Below, piece by piece: positions 34,462-42,907 of a DNA stretch of 64,000 nt. Location: contig NZ_JAIWOY010000009.1 of NCBI RefSeq assembly GCF_020216525.1, positions 107,833-171,832 on the forward strand, given 5' to 3'. This DNA comes from Nocardioides nematodiphilus. Lineage in GTDB: Bacteria > Actinomycetota > Actinomycetes > Propionibacteriales > Nocardioidaceae. The notes beneath the pieces are model-generated. The model was not told the origin of the DNA and did not search any database. It was given only the letters and a program-made list of their open reading frames with translations. Positions within the stretch are counted from its first letter, which is position 1; each line of letters begins with the position of its first letter. The translations under genes and the position numbers were made by a program.

Positions 34462-35823
34462 ATGTTTCTTCGCAGGTCCGGGGCCCTGGCTGCGACGGTC
34501 ACCACCGTCGCCGGCATGACCCTGAGCGCATCGGGTGCCGCGGTCACCACCGCCACCACCCTTCCGATCGTCCACCAGCTCACCCCGGCCCAGGCGGTCT
34601 TCCTCAGCAGCACCGAGGCCCCCAAGCCCAGCACGAGCGCCAGCCGGCGCGTCTTCACCCCGCCGGGCATCCAGCAGTCGTACAACATGAAGGCGCTCTA
34701 CGACGAGGGCCTGACCGGCGCCGGGAAGACGATCGCGATCGTCGACTCGTTCGGGTACGACGAGGCCGCCGCCGACCTCAAGCAGTTCAGCAGCGACTAC
34801 GGCCTGCCGCTGATGTGCGGCATGCCGGACGTCGCCTGCCAGCCCGGAATGGCGAAGTTCAGGACCCTGACCATCGGCAACCACCAGGTGAAGGCGCCGC
34901 CGGAGGGCAGCCAGTCGCCGCAGCAGGAGGCCTCCAACGCGTGGTCGCTCGAGGTCGCCCTCGACATCGAGTACGCCCACACGATCGCGCCGGGCGCCAA
35001 CATCCTGCTCGTCGCCAGCCCGACCGCCGAGACGCTCGGCGTGCAGGGCCTGCCGCAGATGATGAACGCCGAGCAGCAGGTCGTCGACCAGCACCTCGCC
35101 GACGTGGTCTCGCAGAGCTTCGGCACCGCCGAGGGCGCGTTCGGTTCGGTCGCGTCGCTGGAGAACCTGCGTCACGCCTTCGAGTCAGGCACCGCGGCCG
35201 GCATCACCTTCCTCGCCTCCTCCGGGGACGACGGCAGCACCGGCTCGGCGAAGCAGCCGGTCGGCAAGGGCGGCACGCTGCTGCCCACGCCCGAGGTCGG
35301 CTGGCCCGCCTCCGACCCGCTCGTCAGCGCGATCGGCGGCACGAACCTGTGCACCAGCCCGTTCAACGGCGCGGTCATCGACTCGGTCTCCGGCCCGGCC
35401 GAGTGCGCGTCGGGCGACCGGGAGACCGCGTGGAACGGCTCCGGTGGCGGCTACAGCACGGTCTTCGCCGACCGGAGGGTCCCGGACATCTCGATGAACG
35501 CCTCCTGCAAGACGTACGTCGTCGTGCTCGACACGGCCCCCGGCTTCGGTGGCTACTACGGCGTCTGTGGCACCTCGGAGGCCTCCCCGATGTTCGCCGG
35601 CGTGGTCGCGATCGCCGCGCAGGCGGCCGGGCACAACCTCGGCAACATCAACGCCGCGCTGGCGAAGCCGCTCGCCGGGACGTACGACGTCACCAAGGGT
35701 GACAACGTGCAGGCCGGCACCGGCATCCCGGGCTACTCGGCCGGCCCCGGCTGGGACGCCGTGACCGGTGCGGGCACCCCGGCCGACGCGCACGCGTTCG
35801 TGCACGCACTCGCCGGAAAGTAA
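34462..35823 (+). CDS. Secreted S53 family (sedolisin-type) serine protease
   Basis: 453 residues with a signal peptide (ALAATVTTVAGMTLSASGAAV). Sedolisin residues are all in place: Glu and Asp in WSLEVALDIEYAH (ExxxD), the oxyanion Asp in LASSGDDGS, and the Ser in CGTSEASPMFAG. The large N-terminal prodomain typical of S53 enzymes is missing or reduced to about 40 residues, as in short actinobacterial members. The start is the ATG after CGGGAG. It ends one base before a triple inverted repeat and converges on the helicase gene. Confidence 0.88.
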   Translation: MFLRRSGALAATVTTVAGMTLSASGAAVTTATTLPIVHQLTPAQAVFLSSTEAPKPSTSASRRVFTPPGIQQSYNMKALYDEGLTGAGKTIAIVDSFGYDEAAADLKQFSSDYGLPLMCGMPDVACQPGMAKFRTLTIGNHQVKAPPEGSQSPQQEASNAWSLEVALDIEYAHTIAPGANILLVASPTAETLGVQGLPQMMNAEQQVVDQHLADVVSQSFGTAEGAFGSVASLENLRHAFESGTAAGITFLASSGDDGSTGSAKQPVGKGGTLLPTPEVGWPASDPLVSAIGGTNLCTSPFNGAVIDSVSGPAECASGDRETAWNGSGGGYSTVFADRRVPDISMNASCKTYVVVLDTAPGFGGYYGVCGTSEASPMFAGVVAIAAQAAGHNLGNINAALAKPLAGTYDVTKGDNVQAGTGIPGYSAGPGWDAVTGAGTPADAHAFVHALAGK

Positions 35824-35920
35824 GTCGAGAGGTCACTTTCTGCGGGTTGAGTGGTCACATCTCGTGGCCACTCGATCCGCGGAAAGTGACCCCTCGACCC
35901 GCAAGAAGTGACTTCTCGAC
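35824..35920. repeat. Triple inverted repeat filling the S53-helicase gap
   Basis: A 35-base arm (35824-35858) pairs with 35864-35898 across a 5-base loop; all 5 mismatches are G-U compatible. A third copy of the GTCGAG-n-GTCACTT half unit lies at 35899-35920 (inverted). The structure occupies all but two of the bases between the stop of the S53 gene (35823) and that of the helicase gene (35922). It could act as a bidirectional terminator, but its unit looks like a mobile or dispersed repeat. Confidence 0.85.
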
Positions 35921-35921
35921 G

Positions 35922-37709
35922 TCAGCTGGTCTTCCGGGCGCTGGCCCACTCGCGGACCCGCTCGATGCGGGCGCGGAGCTGGTCAGCGGTGGCCACCGCG
36001 GCGGCAGGACCGCCGCACTCGCGGCGCAGCGCTGCGTGGGTGATGCCGTGCGCCTGACCGGTGCGGTGGTGCCACGCGGCGACCAGGCCGTTGAGCTCAC
36101 GGCGCAGCACGGCGAGCTGCTCATGGGTCGAGGTCTCGGCCAGGCCCTCGGCGGCGGCCCGACGACGGGCCTCCTCCATCGAGTCGCCGCGCGCCTGCTG
36201 CTGCTTGGCCCGGTCGCTCTGCCGCTGCTGGAGCAGCTGCTTCATCTGCGCCGGCTCGAGCAGACCCGGGATGCCGAGGAAGTCCATCTCCTCCTCCGAG
36301 CCGACGTGCACCTCGCCCGCGTGGCCGAACTCGCCGCCGTCGAAGAGCACCCGGTCGAAGCGGGCCTCGGAGCCGAGCGCCTCCCACGGGCCCTTCTCCT
36401 CCTCCGCCGAGGCCGACTCGGTGGCGTTCGCCGCCGCCATCAGGGCGTCCTCGGGGGCGAACATGTCCCCGTCCTCGCGCTCCTTGCGCTTGAGCACGTG
36501 GTCGCGAGCGACCTCCATCTCATTGGCGAAGCTGAGGAGGTGGGGCACCGACGGCAGGAAGACCGACGCGGTCTCGCCGCGGGTCCGGGCACGCACGAAG
36601 CGACCGATCGCCTGGGCGAAGAAGAGCGGCGTCGAGATCGTGGTGGCGTAGACGCCGACCGCCAGGCGCGGGACGTCGACGCCCTCGGAGACCATCCGGA
36701 CCGCGACCATCCAGCGCTTGTCGCTGGCGGCGTACTCAGCGATCTTCTTGGAGCCGTCCTTCTCGTCCGAGAGGACGACGGTGGGCAGCTCGCCGGTGAT
36801 CTCCTTGAGCGTCTTGGCGTACGCGCGCGCGGAGTCCTGGTCGGTGGCGATCACCAGGGCGCCCGCGTCGGGCACGTGCCGGCGCACCTCCGAGAGGCGC
36901 TTGTCGGCGGCCTCGAGGACGGCCGGCATCCACGACCCCTTGGGGTCGAGAGCGGTACGCAACGCCTGCTGGGTGAGGTCCTTGGTCAGCGGCTCGCCGA
37001 GGTGGGCGGCGATCTCGTCGCCGGCGCTCGTACGCCACGTCATCTGCCCGGAGTACGCCATGAACAGCACCGGACGCACGACGTGGTCGGCCAGCGCCTC
37101 GGCGTAGCCGTACGTGTAGTCGGCGACCGAGCGCGGGACGCCCTCCTCGTCGGGGGCGTAGGTGACGAACGGGATCGGGTTGATGTCGGAGCGGAACGGC
37201 GTGCCGGTCAGGCATAGGCGGCGGGTGGCGTCCTCGAACGCCTCGCGCACGCCCTCGCCCCACGACAGCGCGTCGCCCGCGTGGTGCACCTCGTCGAGGA
37301 TGACGAGGGTCTTCCAGCGGTCCGCGCGGATCCGCATCGCGTTGGGGTTGACCCCGACGCCCGCGTACGTCACCGCGATGCCCAGGTACTCGGCCGACGT
37401 CTTGCCCTGCCCGGCTGAGTAGTTGGGGTCGATCGGGATGCCGGCGCGACCGGCGGCCTCGGCCCACTGCACCTTCAGGTGCTCGGTGGGGGCGACGATG
37501 ATGATGCGGTCGACGATGCGTCGCCCGAGCAGCTCGGCGGCGACCGTCAGCGCGAAGGTCGTCTTGCCGGCGCCCGGCGTCGCGACCGCGAGGAAGTCAC
37601 GCGGCTGGCGCTCGAAGTAGAGATCCATCGCCGCGGCCTGCCAGGCGCGCAGGGACGGCGCTGTCCCCCACGCGGCCTTGTTGGGCCACGCCGGACTGAG
37701 GTTGTTCAC
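35922..37709 (-). CDS. Superfamily 2 DEAD/DEAH-type helicase
   Basis: 595 residues. Walker A is ATPGAGKT (about 43-50), motif II is LVILDEVHH (DEVH), motif III LTGTPFR, motif V VSEGVDVPRLAVGVYAT and motif VI QAIGRFVRARTRG, so both RecA-like domains are present. The C-terminal part is rich in Gln/Arg (LLQQRQSDRAKQQQ) and may be an accessory region. The GTG at 37709 overlaps the stop of the DUF3039 gene and has GGGAG upstream. Its substrate is not known; the ResIII-like domain suggests DNA. Confidence 0.88.
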   Translation of the reverse strand: MNNLSPAWPNKAAWGTAPSLRAWQAAAMDLYFERQPRDFLAVATPGAGKTTFALTVAAELLGRRIVDRIIIVAPTEHLKVQWAEAAGRAGIPIDPNYSAGQGKTSAEYLGIAVTYAGVGVNPNAMRIRADRWKTLVILDEVHHAGDALSWGEGVREAFEDATRRLCLTGTPFRSDINPIPFVTYAPDEEGVPRSVADYTYGYAEALADHVVRPVLFMAYSGQMTWRTSAGDEIAAHLGEPLTKDLTQQALRTALDPKGSWMPAVLEAADKRLSEVRRHVPDAGALVIATDQDSARAYAKTLKEITGELPTVVLSDEKDGSKKIAEYAASDKRWMVAVRMVSEGVDVPRLAVGVYATTISTPLFFAQAIGRFVRARTRGETASVFLPSVPHLLSFANEMEVARDHVLKRKEREDGDMFAPEDALMAAANATESASAEEEKGPWEALGSEARFDRVLFDGGEFGHAGEVHVGSEEEMDFLGIPGLLEPAQMKQLLQQRQSDRAKQQQARGDSMEEARRRAAAEGLAETSTHEQLAVLRRELNGLVAAWHHRTGQAHGITHAALRRECGGPAAAVATADQLRARIERVREWASARKTS

Positions 37710-37978
37710 GCATCTCCCTCGGGAGGCATGGACTCCCAGACTTCCTTGCACTCCGGGCAGACGGGGAACTTCGAGCCGTCACGGCTCGGCACCCAGACCT
37801 TGCCGCACAGGGCGACGACGGGCGTACCCATCACCATCGCCTCGGTGACCTTGTCCTTGTCCGCGTAGTGCGAGTAGCGATCGTGATCGCCCTCCTCGCT
37901 CGGGATCGTCTCCTCGCGCTCACCCACGCGCTCCTTGACGGCGGTGTCCGTGCCGGTGCTTCCGAAGCCGAATCCCAT
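37706..37978 (-). CDS. DUF3039 protein
   Basis: 90 residues with an acidic N-terminal half (GEREETIPSEEGDHDRYSHYADKDKV) and a likely zinc knuckle: CGK then CPECKEVW. It matches the actinobacterial DUF3039 group. It is translationally coupled to the helicase (GTGA overlap), so a helicase cofactor role is plausible. The ATG is 6 bases after TAGGAT (37990-37985). Confidence 0.85.
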   Translation of the reverse strand: MGFGFGSTGTDTAVKERVGEREETIPSEEGDHDRYSHYADKDKVTEAMVMGTPVVALCGKVWVPSRDGSKFPVCPECKEVWESMPPEGDA

Positions 37979-37984
37979 GGGTCC

Positions 37985-37990
37985 ATCCTA
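37985..37990 (-). promoter_or_regulatory. -10 hexamer (TAGGAT) of the DUF3039-helicase operon
   Basis: TAGGAT on the minus strand, 6 bases before the DUF3039 ATG and abutting the diverged repeat copy. Confidence 0.4.
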
Positions 37991-38074
37991 GGTGACCGAG
38001 CGAGCAGAAGCGTGACCGACGGACGAGGCCCGGCGCTTCCCGTGAGCCCGGGAGGCCGCGCGCAGCGCGGCCGG
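37990..38074. repeat. Diverged copy of the 69-bp interspersed repeat
   Basis: Begins AGGTGACCGAGCGAGCAGAA and ends in a long GGCCGCGC-GCA-GCGCGGCC hairpin, parallel to the unit-1 tail at 3991-4009. Overall similarity to the 3928/4010/56397 units is clear at both ends and weaker in the middle. As at folC, it sits directly upstream of a minus-strand gene start. Confidence 0.6.
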
Positions 38075-38079
38075 CGAAG

Positions 38080-38634
38080 TCAGTTGTCGCGGGGGTCGGC
38101 TGGCCGGGTCGACTGCCAGGCCAGCTCGCCCGGCTGGCGCCGGAGCACGTCGCTCCACAGCGTGTCGACCGAAGCCCGGAAGACGTCCTCGCGGCGCGCC
38201 GGCACGACGTGCCAGCTGCCCTCGGCGATCTCGTCCGCGAGCTGGTCGGCTCCCCAGCCGGAGTAGCCGGCGAAGATCCTCAGACCGCTCAGCGATCCCT
38301 CGAGCAGTGCCTGCGGCGTGTCCAGGTCGAGCAGGCCCAGCCGGCCGTGGAACGGCTGGAAGCCGACGGGCACGTCGGTCGCGTCGCGCAGCAGCCCGAC
38401 GGCGAGCGCGGCCTCGGTGTTGACCGGGCCGCCCTCGAAGAGGACGGGCGGTTCGGCGACCCCCTCGCGCCAGGGCCCGAGCACGTCGGCGACGCGTACG
38501 CCGGTGGGCCGGTTGAGGACCACCCCGACGGCACCGTCGGCATCGACGTCGACCATCAGGACGACGGTGCGGGAGAAGTTGGGGTCGCCCAGCTCTGCGG
38601 TGGCGACGAGGAGGTGGCCCGGTGCGATCTCCAT
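38080..38634 (-). CDS. YqgE/AlgH family protein (UPF0301)
   Basis: 184 residues with the family pattern: PGHLLVATAELGDPNFSRTVVLMVDVDADGAVGVVLNRPTG, LFEGGPV, and GYSGWGADQLADEIAEGSWHVVPA. The molecular function of YqgE/AlgH is not established. The frame is open upstream, but the ATG giving MEIAPGHLLVATAEL is the family start. It ends 5 bases after the repeat. Confidence 0.92.
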   Translation of the reverse strand: MEIAPGHLLVATAELGDPNFSRTVVLMVDVDADGAVGVVLNRPTGVRVADVLGPWREGVAEPPVLFEGGPVNTEAALAVGLLRDATDVPVGFQPFHGRLGLLDLDTPQALLEGSLSGLRIFAGYSGWGADQLADEIAEGSWHVVPARREDVFRASVDTLWSDVLRRQPGELAWQSTRPADPRDN

Positions 38635-38687
38635 GACGGCATCATCCCACCGGGTCCACCCTGCGGGGGCCGCCCCGCGGGATGCGG

Positions 38688-39206
38688 TCAGGCGGCGAGC
38701 GCCGAGCGCAGGCGGCTGAGCAGCGTCGGGCGCTCGAGGACGACCGGTGCCGGCACGTACGAGGCCCGGGCCTCCTCGGCGATCCGTCGGCCCGCCGGGA
38801 TGGCGAGCTCGTCGGCGTAGGAGCCCATGCCGGCCATCACGGCGAGCAGGAGGTGCTCCTTGGCGGTGGACTTCCGCATGGCGGTCGCCATCCGGGCGTC
38901 GAGCGGGTGCTCGAGGTAGCGGTCGAGGATGATGCGGACCCCGGGCATCTCGGCAGCGGTGGCGTGCCAGGCGGCGATCGCGGCGGCACGCAGGTCCATC
39001 GGCTGCTCGGACAGCTGACGCTCGAGGTTGCCCGCGAGGCGGGTGTGCCACTTGAGCTGCAGCGTGGTCAGCAGGTCGAACTCGTCGTCGAACTTGGCGG
39101 TGACGCCTTCGACGTCCATCGGGAGACGCCCGTCCTGCCGCTGGTCGGCGGTCTTGATGACGGTGCTGAGGATCTCTCCGCGGGTGTGGTAGCTGTTCCA
39201 GGTCAT
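38688..39206 (-). CDS. Hypothetical helical protein
   Basis: 172 residues, not recognised. Mostly amphipathic helices: FDDEFDLLTTLQLKWHTRLAGNLERQL, DLRAAAIAAWHATAAEMPGVRIILDRYL. No membrane segment or metal motif. The ATG at 39206 is chosen because AAGGGGCCGACC precedes it. It is divergent from a tetR gene and shares with it a region holding several palindromes, so it is probably a target of that regulator. Confidence 0.65.
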   Translation of the reverse strand: MTWNSYHTRGEILSTVIKTADQRQDGRLPMDVEGVTAKFDDEFDLLTTLQLKWHTRLAGNLERQLSEQPMDLRAAAIAAWHATAAEMPGVRIILDRYLEHPLDARMATAMRKSTAKEHLLLAVMAGMGSYADELAIPAGRRIAEEARASYVPAPVVLERPTLLSRLRSALAA

Positions 39207-39229
39207 GGTCGGCCCCTTCACTAGTCGGC

Positions 39230-39244
39230 CTCACATACTGTGAG
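39230..39244. promoter_or_regulatory. Palindrome CTCACA-TAC-TGTGAG
   Basis: Perfect 15-bp palindrome 24 bases upstream of the hypothetical gene start. CTCACATAC recurs at 39321-39329 near the tetR start. Confidence 0.55.
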
Positions 39245-39262
39245 TACGTAACGAAGGTACGA

Positions 39263-39281
39263 GGCATACCGACGGTATGCC
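39263..39281. promoter_or_regulatory. Palindrome GGCATACC-GAC-GGTATGCC
   Basis: Perfect 19-bp palindrome (8-bp arms) in the middle of the divergent region, a classic TetR-type operator size. Confidence 0.6.
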
Positions 39282-39352
39282 AACAATGACGCAAGTGATC
39301 CTGACCACCTCGAGAACTGCCTCACATACCTTCGGCATGGTTAAGTGGCCCG

Positions 39353-40081
39353 GTGGCGAAGTCCGTGAGCAAGCTCGTGCCGAAGGTCCCCTCCCTCCCC
39401 AGCGTTCCGGGCGCGAGTCGGCGACAGCAGTACTCGGCCTCGACCAAGCGGGCGCTGCTCGAGGTGGCGACCCAGCTGTTCGCCGAGCACGGCTACGCCG
39501 GCGCCTCACTGGACACGATCGTCGCGGGCGCCAAGGTCACCAAGGGCGCGCTCTACCACCACTTCAGCGGCAAGCAGGCGCTGTTCGACGCGGTCTTCGT
39601 CGACGTGCAGAGCGCCTCGACGAAGGTCATCCGCCAGCAGATCAAGGGTGTCAAGGACCCGTGGGAGCAGGCCCTGATCGGACTGCGCGCCTTCATGACC
39701 GCGGTCCAGGAGCCCGCGTACCGGCGCATCGTCATCCAGGACGGCCCCGCCGTCCTGGGGCACGAGCGCTACCGCGAGCAGGAGGAGCGCTCAGCCTTCA
39801 CCGTCGTGGAGGAGATCGTCGGTACGGTCCTCGCGGCCGCGGGCCAGGTCGTGGACGAGGCGATGCGCACGACGTTCGCCCGGATCTTCTTCGGTGCCCT
39901 CTCCTCGGTCGGCGAGACCGTCGCCGAGGCCGAGGACCGGGGCGCCGCGGCGCGCCGGGTGGAGGAGGCGATGGCCTTCATCCTCGCCGGCATGCAGGCG
40001 CTCTCGGCGCAGGGCGTACGGCTGGGAGCCGCCGACGGGCCCGGCGCCGAAGCGCCGGACCCGTCGATCGATCCGGACTGA
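39353..40081 (+). CDS. TetR family transcriptional regulator
   Basis: 242 residues with a basic leader (MAKSVSKLVPKVPSLPSVPGASRRQQ) before the helix-turn-helix (ALLEVATQLFAEHGYAGASLDTIVAGAKVTKGALYHHFSGKQALF). The ligand domain contains GPAVLGHERYREQEE. It starts with GTG. It is divergent from a hypothetical gene, with palindromes at 39230 and 39263 between. A short 5-bp GCCGG/CCGGC hairpin follows the stop. Confidence 0.9.
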   Translation: MAKSVSKLVPKVPSLPSVPGASRRQQYSASTKRALLEVATQLFAEHGYAGASLDTIVAGAKVTKGALYHHFSGKQALFDAVFVDVQSASTKVIRQQIKGVKDPWEQALIGLRAFMTAVQEPAYRRIVIQDGPAVLGHERYREQEERSAFTVVEEIVGTVLAAAGQVVDEAMRTTFARIFFGALSSVGETVAEAEDRGAAARRVEEAMAFILAGMQALSAQGVRLGAADGPGAEAPDPSIDPD

Positions 40082-40101
40082 GCCGGAGATCCGGCCGATG
40101 C

Positions 40102-41160
40102 CTACTTGGACCAGGTGACCGAGCCGGCCTGGACCGCGTCGCCACCCTGAGGCACGAGCGCCAGCCACACATGGCCCGCCGGCACCTTCACGGGCGAGCC
40201 GTCCTTCGCGGTGAACGTGGGCAGGCCCTCGACGCCGTCCTTGGTCCAGGTGACCGGCAGGAACGTGCCGCCGTGGAAGATCCAGCCCTTGCCCTTGCCC
40301 TCGAAGTGCGTCACCGGGACGGGGTTGCCCGCCGGGTCCCGGTACGGGGCGAGGCTGGTCTTCACCGTCAGCGCGATGACCGTGTCCGGGTTGTACGTGC
40401 TCGCCGGGTCCATGTAGCTGTTCGCGAGCACGTACTTGCCGGCCGTGTACTTCCAGATGTCGTCGCTGCCGGACTGGTTGCTGATGCGGGTGTTGACCGT
40501 CGTCGCGGGGCCCTTGCCCTTGAAGTCGGCGTCCTTGCCCCACTCGAAGAAGTCCTGCGGGCGGGTCGCGGTCTTCTGCTGCGAGCTCTTCGCCAGGCCG
40601 GTGAGGTTCGCCTGGACGCTGTGCAGGGTGTCGTGGGAGCCGTCGAGGACGCGCTTGACGTTGTCGTTGTTCATGTCGATGAACTTCACGCCCGCCTTGG
40701 CCAGGCCCTGCAGCGTGACCGGGGCGGCGCCCGAGGTGACCAGCTTCGCGCCGAGCGGCTTGGCCACACCGATGTCGGTGAGCCGCATCGACCGGATCGG
40801 GCCGGCCTTCTCGGGCAGCTTGGAGTAGAAGAAGACGGCGAGCCGGGTGATGCCGCCCTCGACCAGCTCCTGGGTCACCAGGTCGGCCTGGCCGATGCCG
40901 TACTGCGGCTTGCTCGCGTACGTGTTGTCGATCTTGGCGATGTAGACCGAGTGCTTGGTCTCGGCGGCGCCGTCGGGCGCGGAGAGGCCCGTCAGCGGCC
41001 ACGTGCTCGGGACCGCCGGCGCGGCCGGGGCCGAGGAGCCGCCGGTCGGCGTCGAGTCACCGCTGCTGCTGTCCTTGCTGCCGCCGCCGCAGCCGGTCAG
41101 CACGACGCTGGCCAGGGCGAGGGGGACGATGGCGCGCACGAGGGTGCGGGTAGGGCGCAT
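40102..41160 (-). CDS. DUF3048 lipoprotein (YerB-like)
   Basis: 352 residues. The signal ends in lipobox LTGC (SVVLTGCGGG), giving a lipid-anchored exported protein, followed by a Ser/Thr/Pro linker. The DUF3048 domain has SVYIAKIDNTYASKPQYGIGQADLVTQELVEGGITRLAVFFYSK and GPIRSMRLTDI; the C-terminal part contains GWIFHGGTFLPVTWTKDG. YerB-type function is unknown, probably envelope-related. Confidence 0.9.
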   Translation of the reverse strand: MRPTRTLVRAIVPLALASVVLTGCGGGSKDSSSGDSTPTGGSSAPAAPAVPSTWPLTGLSAPDGAAETKHSVYIAKIDNTYASKPQYGIGQADLVTQELVEGGITRLAVFFYSKLPEKAGPIRSMRLTDIGVAKPLGAKLVTSGAAPVTLQGLAKAGVKFIDMNNDNVKRVLDGSHDTLHSVQANLTGLAKSSQQKTATRPQDFFEWGKDADFKGKGPATTVNTRISNQSGSDDIWKYTAGKYVLANSYMDPASTYNPDTVIALTVKTSLAPYRDPAGNPVPVTHFEGKGKGWIFHGGTFLPVTWTKDGVEGLPTFTAKDGSPVKVPAGHVWLALVPQGGDAVQAGSVTWSK

Positions 41161-41222
41161 GTGATGACTCCAACCGGATTCGTAACTGGGAATGCCGCAT
41201 CAGTCTCTCCGATGGGCCAACC

Positions 41223-41253
41223 AGGTGGCGGAGGCGCGCCGCCCCCGCCACCT
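41223..41253 (-). terminator. Hairpin downstream of fabG
   Basis: Perfect 9-bp arms AGGTGGCGG / CCGCCACCT with a GC-rich loop, 42 bases after the fabG stop and before the DUF3048 gene. Confidence 0.5.
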
Positions 41254-41294
41254 TTCTCGTGTGTTCTGGTCGACTTAACGTCGGCTCCGGGGCA

Positions 41295-42068
41295 TCAGCC
41301 CAGGGTGACGCCGCCATCGACGTATAGCGTCTGGCCGGTGATGTAGGACGACTCGTCGCTGGCGAGGAAGGCCGCCGCAGCCGCGATGTCCTCCGGGAAG
41401 CCGACGCGACGGACGGGGTTCTGTTCGGCGGCGGCCTTGCGGAAGTCCTCGACGTCCAAGCCCAGACGGGCCGCGGTCGCGTCGGTCATCTCGGTGGCGA
41501 TGAAGCCCGGCGCGATCGCGTTGGCGTTGATGCCGAACGGGCCGAGCTCGATGCCGAGGGTGCGGGTGAAGCCCTGCAGACCCATCTTGGCGGCCGAGTA
41601 GTTGGCCTGGCCGCGGTTGCCCAGCGCCGAGATCGAGGAGACGTTGATGATCTTCCCGTACTTCTGCGCGACGAAGTGCTTCTGGGCGGCCTTGGTCATG
41701 AGGAACGAGCCCTTGAGGTGCACGTTCATGACGAGGTCCCAGTCGTCCTCGGACATCTTGAAGAGCAGGTTGTCGCGGGTGATGCCGGCGTTGTTCATCA
41801 AGATGTGGATGCCGCCGAGCTCGGTGACGACCCGCTCGATGGCGGCGTCGACCGACGCGCTGTCACCGACGTTGGCGCCGATGCCGATGTGCTTCACGCC
41901 GGCCCCGCCGGCGGAGGGGAGCTTGGCGGCCGCCTCAGCGGCTGCGGTCTCGTCGAGGTCGACGATCGCGACCGACGCACCCTCCTCGGCGAAGCGGGTG
42001 GCGACCCCGAAACCGATGCCGCGCGCGGCGCCGGTGATCACGGCGACCCGACCGTCGAAACGACCCAT
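41295..42068 (-). CDS. fabG: 3-oxoacyl-ACP reductase-like SDR (FabG type)
   Basis: 257 residues. The cofactor loop is TGAARGIGFG (residues 12-21), then NNAGITRDN, the catalytic Ser in NVSSISALGNRG and YSAAKMGL (YxxxK). NNAGITRDNLLFKMSEDDWDLVMNVHLKG is characteristic of FabG-type acyl reductases. Because it is alone and not beside acp or fabD, it may be a second FabG for fatty-acid or polyester metabolism. The divergent neighbour is another SDR. Confidence 0.85.
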   Translation of the reverse strand: MGRFDGRVAVITGAARGIGFGVATRFAEEGASVAIVDLDETAAAEAAAKLPSAGGAGVKHIGIGANVGDSASVDAAIERVVTELGGIHILMNNAGITRDNLLFKMSEDDWDLVMNVHLKGSFLMTKAAQKHFVAQKYGKIINVSSISALGNRGQANYSAAKMGLQGFTRTLGIELGPFGINANAIAPGFIATEMTDATAARLGLDVEDFRKAAAEQNPVRRVGFPEDIAAAAAFLASDESSYITGQTLYVDGGVTLG

Positions 42069-42151
42069 GGTGTGACTCCATTCTCGTAGCTCTCGTTGCC
42101 AGCGTCACTGTAACGATGCCGCTCCGGGACGGGACCTCCAGTTCCGTTGAA

Positions 42152-42163
42152 GATACCGGTATC
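42152..42163. promoter_or_regulatory. Palindrome GATACCGGTATC
   Basis: Perfect 12-bp palindrome in the divergent fabG/SDR region, just upstream of the SDR -10 candidate TACCGT (42171-42176, 7 bases before the ATG). Confidence 0.5.
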
Positions 42164-42183
42164 AAATCCATACCGTTCCCGAC

Positions 42184-42876
42184 ATGACCTCCCTCAGCAC
42201 CTCCCTCTCCGGACAGAAGATCCTCGTCATCGGCGCGGGCCGCGGCATCGGCGCCGCCCTCGCCGACCGGCTGCGCGCCGAGGACGCCGACGTCCACGGC
42301 ACCACCCGCGACGGGCGGGCCGGTGCCCGCCTCGACCTCGGCGACGAGGCGAGCATCGCCGCCGTCGCCGCGCAGCTCGGCGATCTCGACCACGTCGTGA
42401 TGGTCGGCTCCGACCCCCACGACGCCCCGGTCGGGTCGCTGGAGCGCGACGGCGTCGCTCGAGCCTTCGACGCGAAGGTGATCGGGCCGATGCTGGTCGC
42501 CAAGCACGTCGCGCCCCGGCTGCGGCCCGGCGGCTCCCTCCTGCTGTTCTCCGGCGTGGTCGGGTGGCGTCCCGGCCCTTCCTCGGTGGTGAAGGGCACC
42601 ACCAACGGCGCGGTCTCCTTCGCCGCAGCGCACCTGGCGGCGGAGCTCGCTCCGGTGCGGGTGAACGCGATCTCGCCCGGCATCATCGACTCCGGCGCCT
42701 GGGACCGCCTCGGTGCGGGCAAGACCGCGTTCCTGGAGGGTGCCGCGGCCGGGACCCTGGTCGGACGACACGGAGTCCTCGACGACGTCGTCGACGCCGC
42801 GCTCTGGCTGCTCGGCGCGGGCTACGTCACCGGCGAGACGATCCATGTCGAGGGAGGCGCGCGCCTCGCCCGTTGA
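42184..42876 (+). CDS. SDR-fold protein lacking the catalytic tyrosine
   Basis: 230 residues. The cofactor loop IGAGRGIGAAL is intact, as is a C-terminal ISPGIIDSGAWD and GETIHVEGGA. At the active site the motif reads PSSVVKGTTNGAV: the Lys remains but the Tyr of YxxxK is replaced by Ser. Ser is at the usual position in LLLFSGVVGW. Either a divergent catalyst or a non-catalytic binding protein. Likely leaderless start; divergent from fabG. Confidence 0.8.
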   Translation: MTSLSTSLSGQKILVIGAGRGIGAALADRLRAEDADVHGTTRDGRAGARLDLGDEASIAAVAAQLGDLDHVVMVGSDPHDAPVGSLERDGVARAFDAKVIGPMLVAKHVAPRLRPGGSLLLFSGVVGWRPGPSSVVKGTTNGAVSFAAAHLAAELAPVRVNAISPGIIDSGAWDRLGAGKTAFLEGAAAGTLVGRHGVLDDVVDAALWLLGAGYVTGETIHVEGGARLAR

Positions 42877-42894
42877 CGCCCTGGCCCTTCGCCG

Positions 42895-42900
42895 TACGGT
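42895..42900 (+). promoter_or_regulatory. -10 hexamer (TACGGT) of the decarboxylase gene
   Basis: TACGGT ends 7 bases before the ATG at 42908, just after the stop of the upstream SDR gene. Confidence 0.4.
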
Positions 42901-42907
42901 GTGTCCC

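Noticed and set aside
39277..41346. A 689-residue plus-strand frame over tetR and the DUF3048 gene
   Set aside because: It runs through a real TetR in another frame and antisense to a lipoprotein with a good lipobox.
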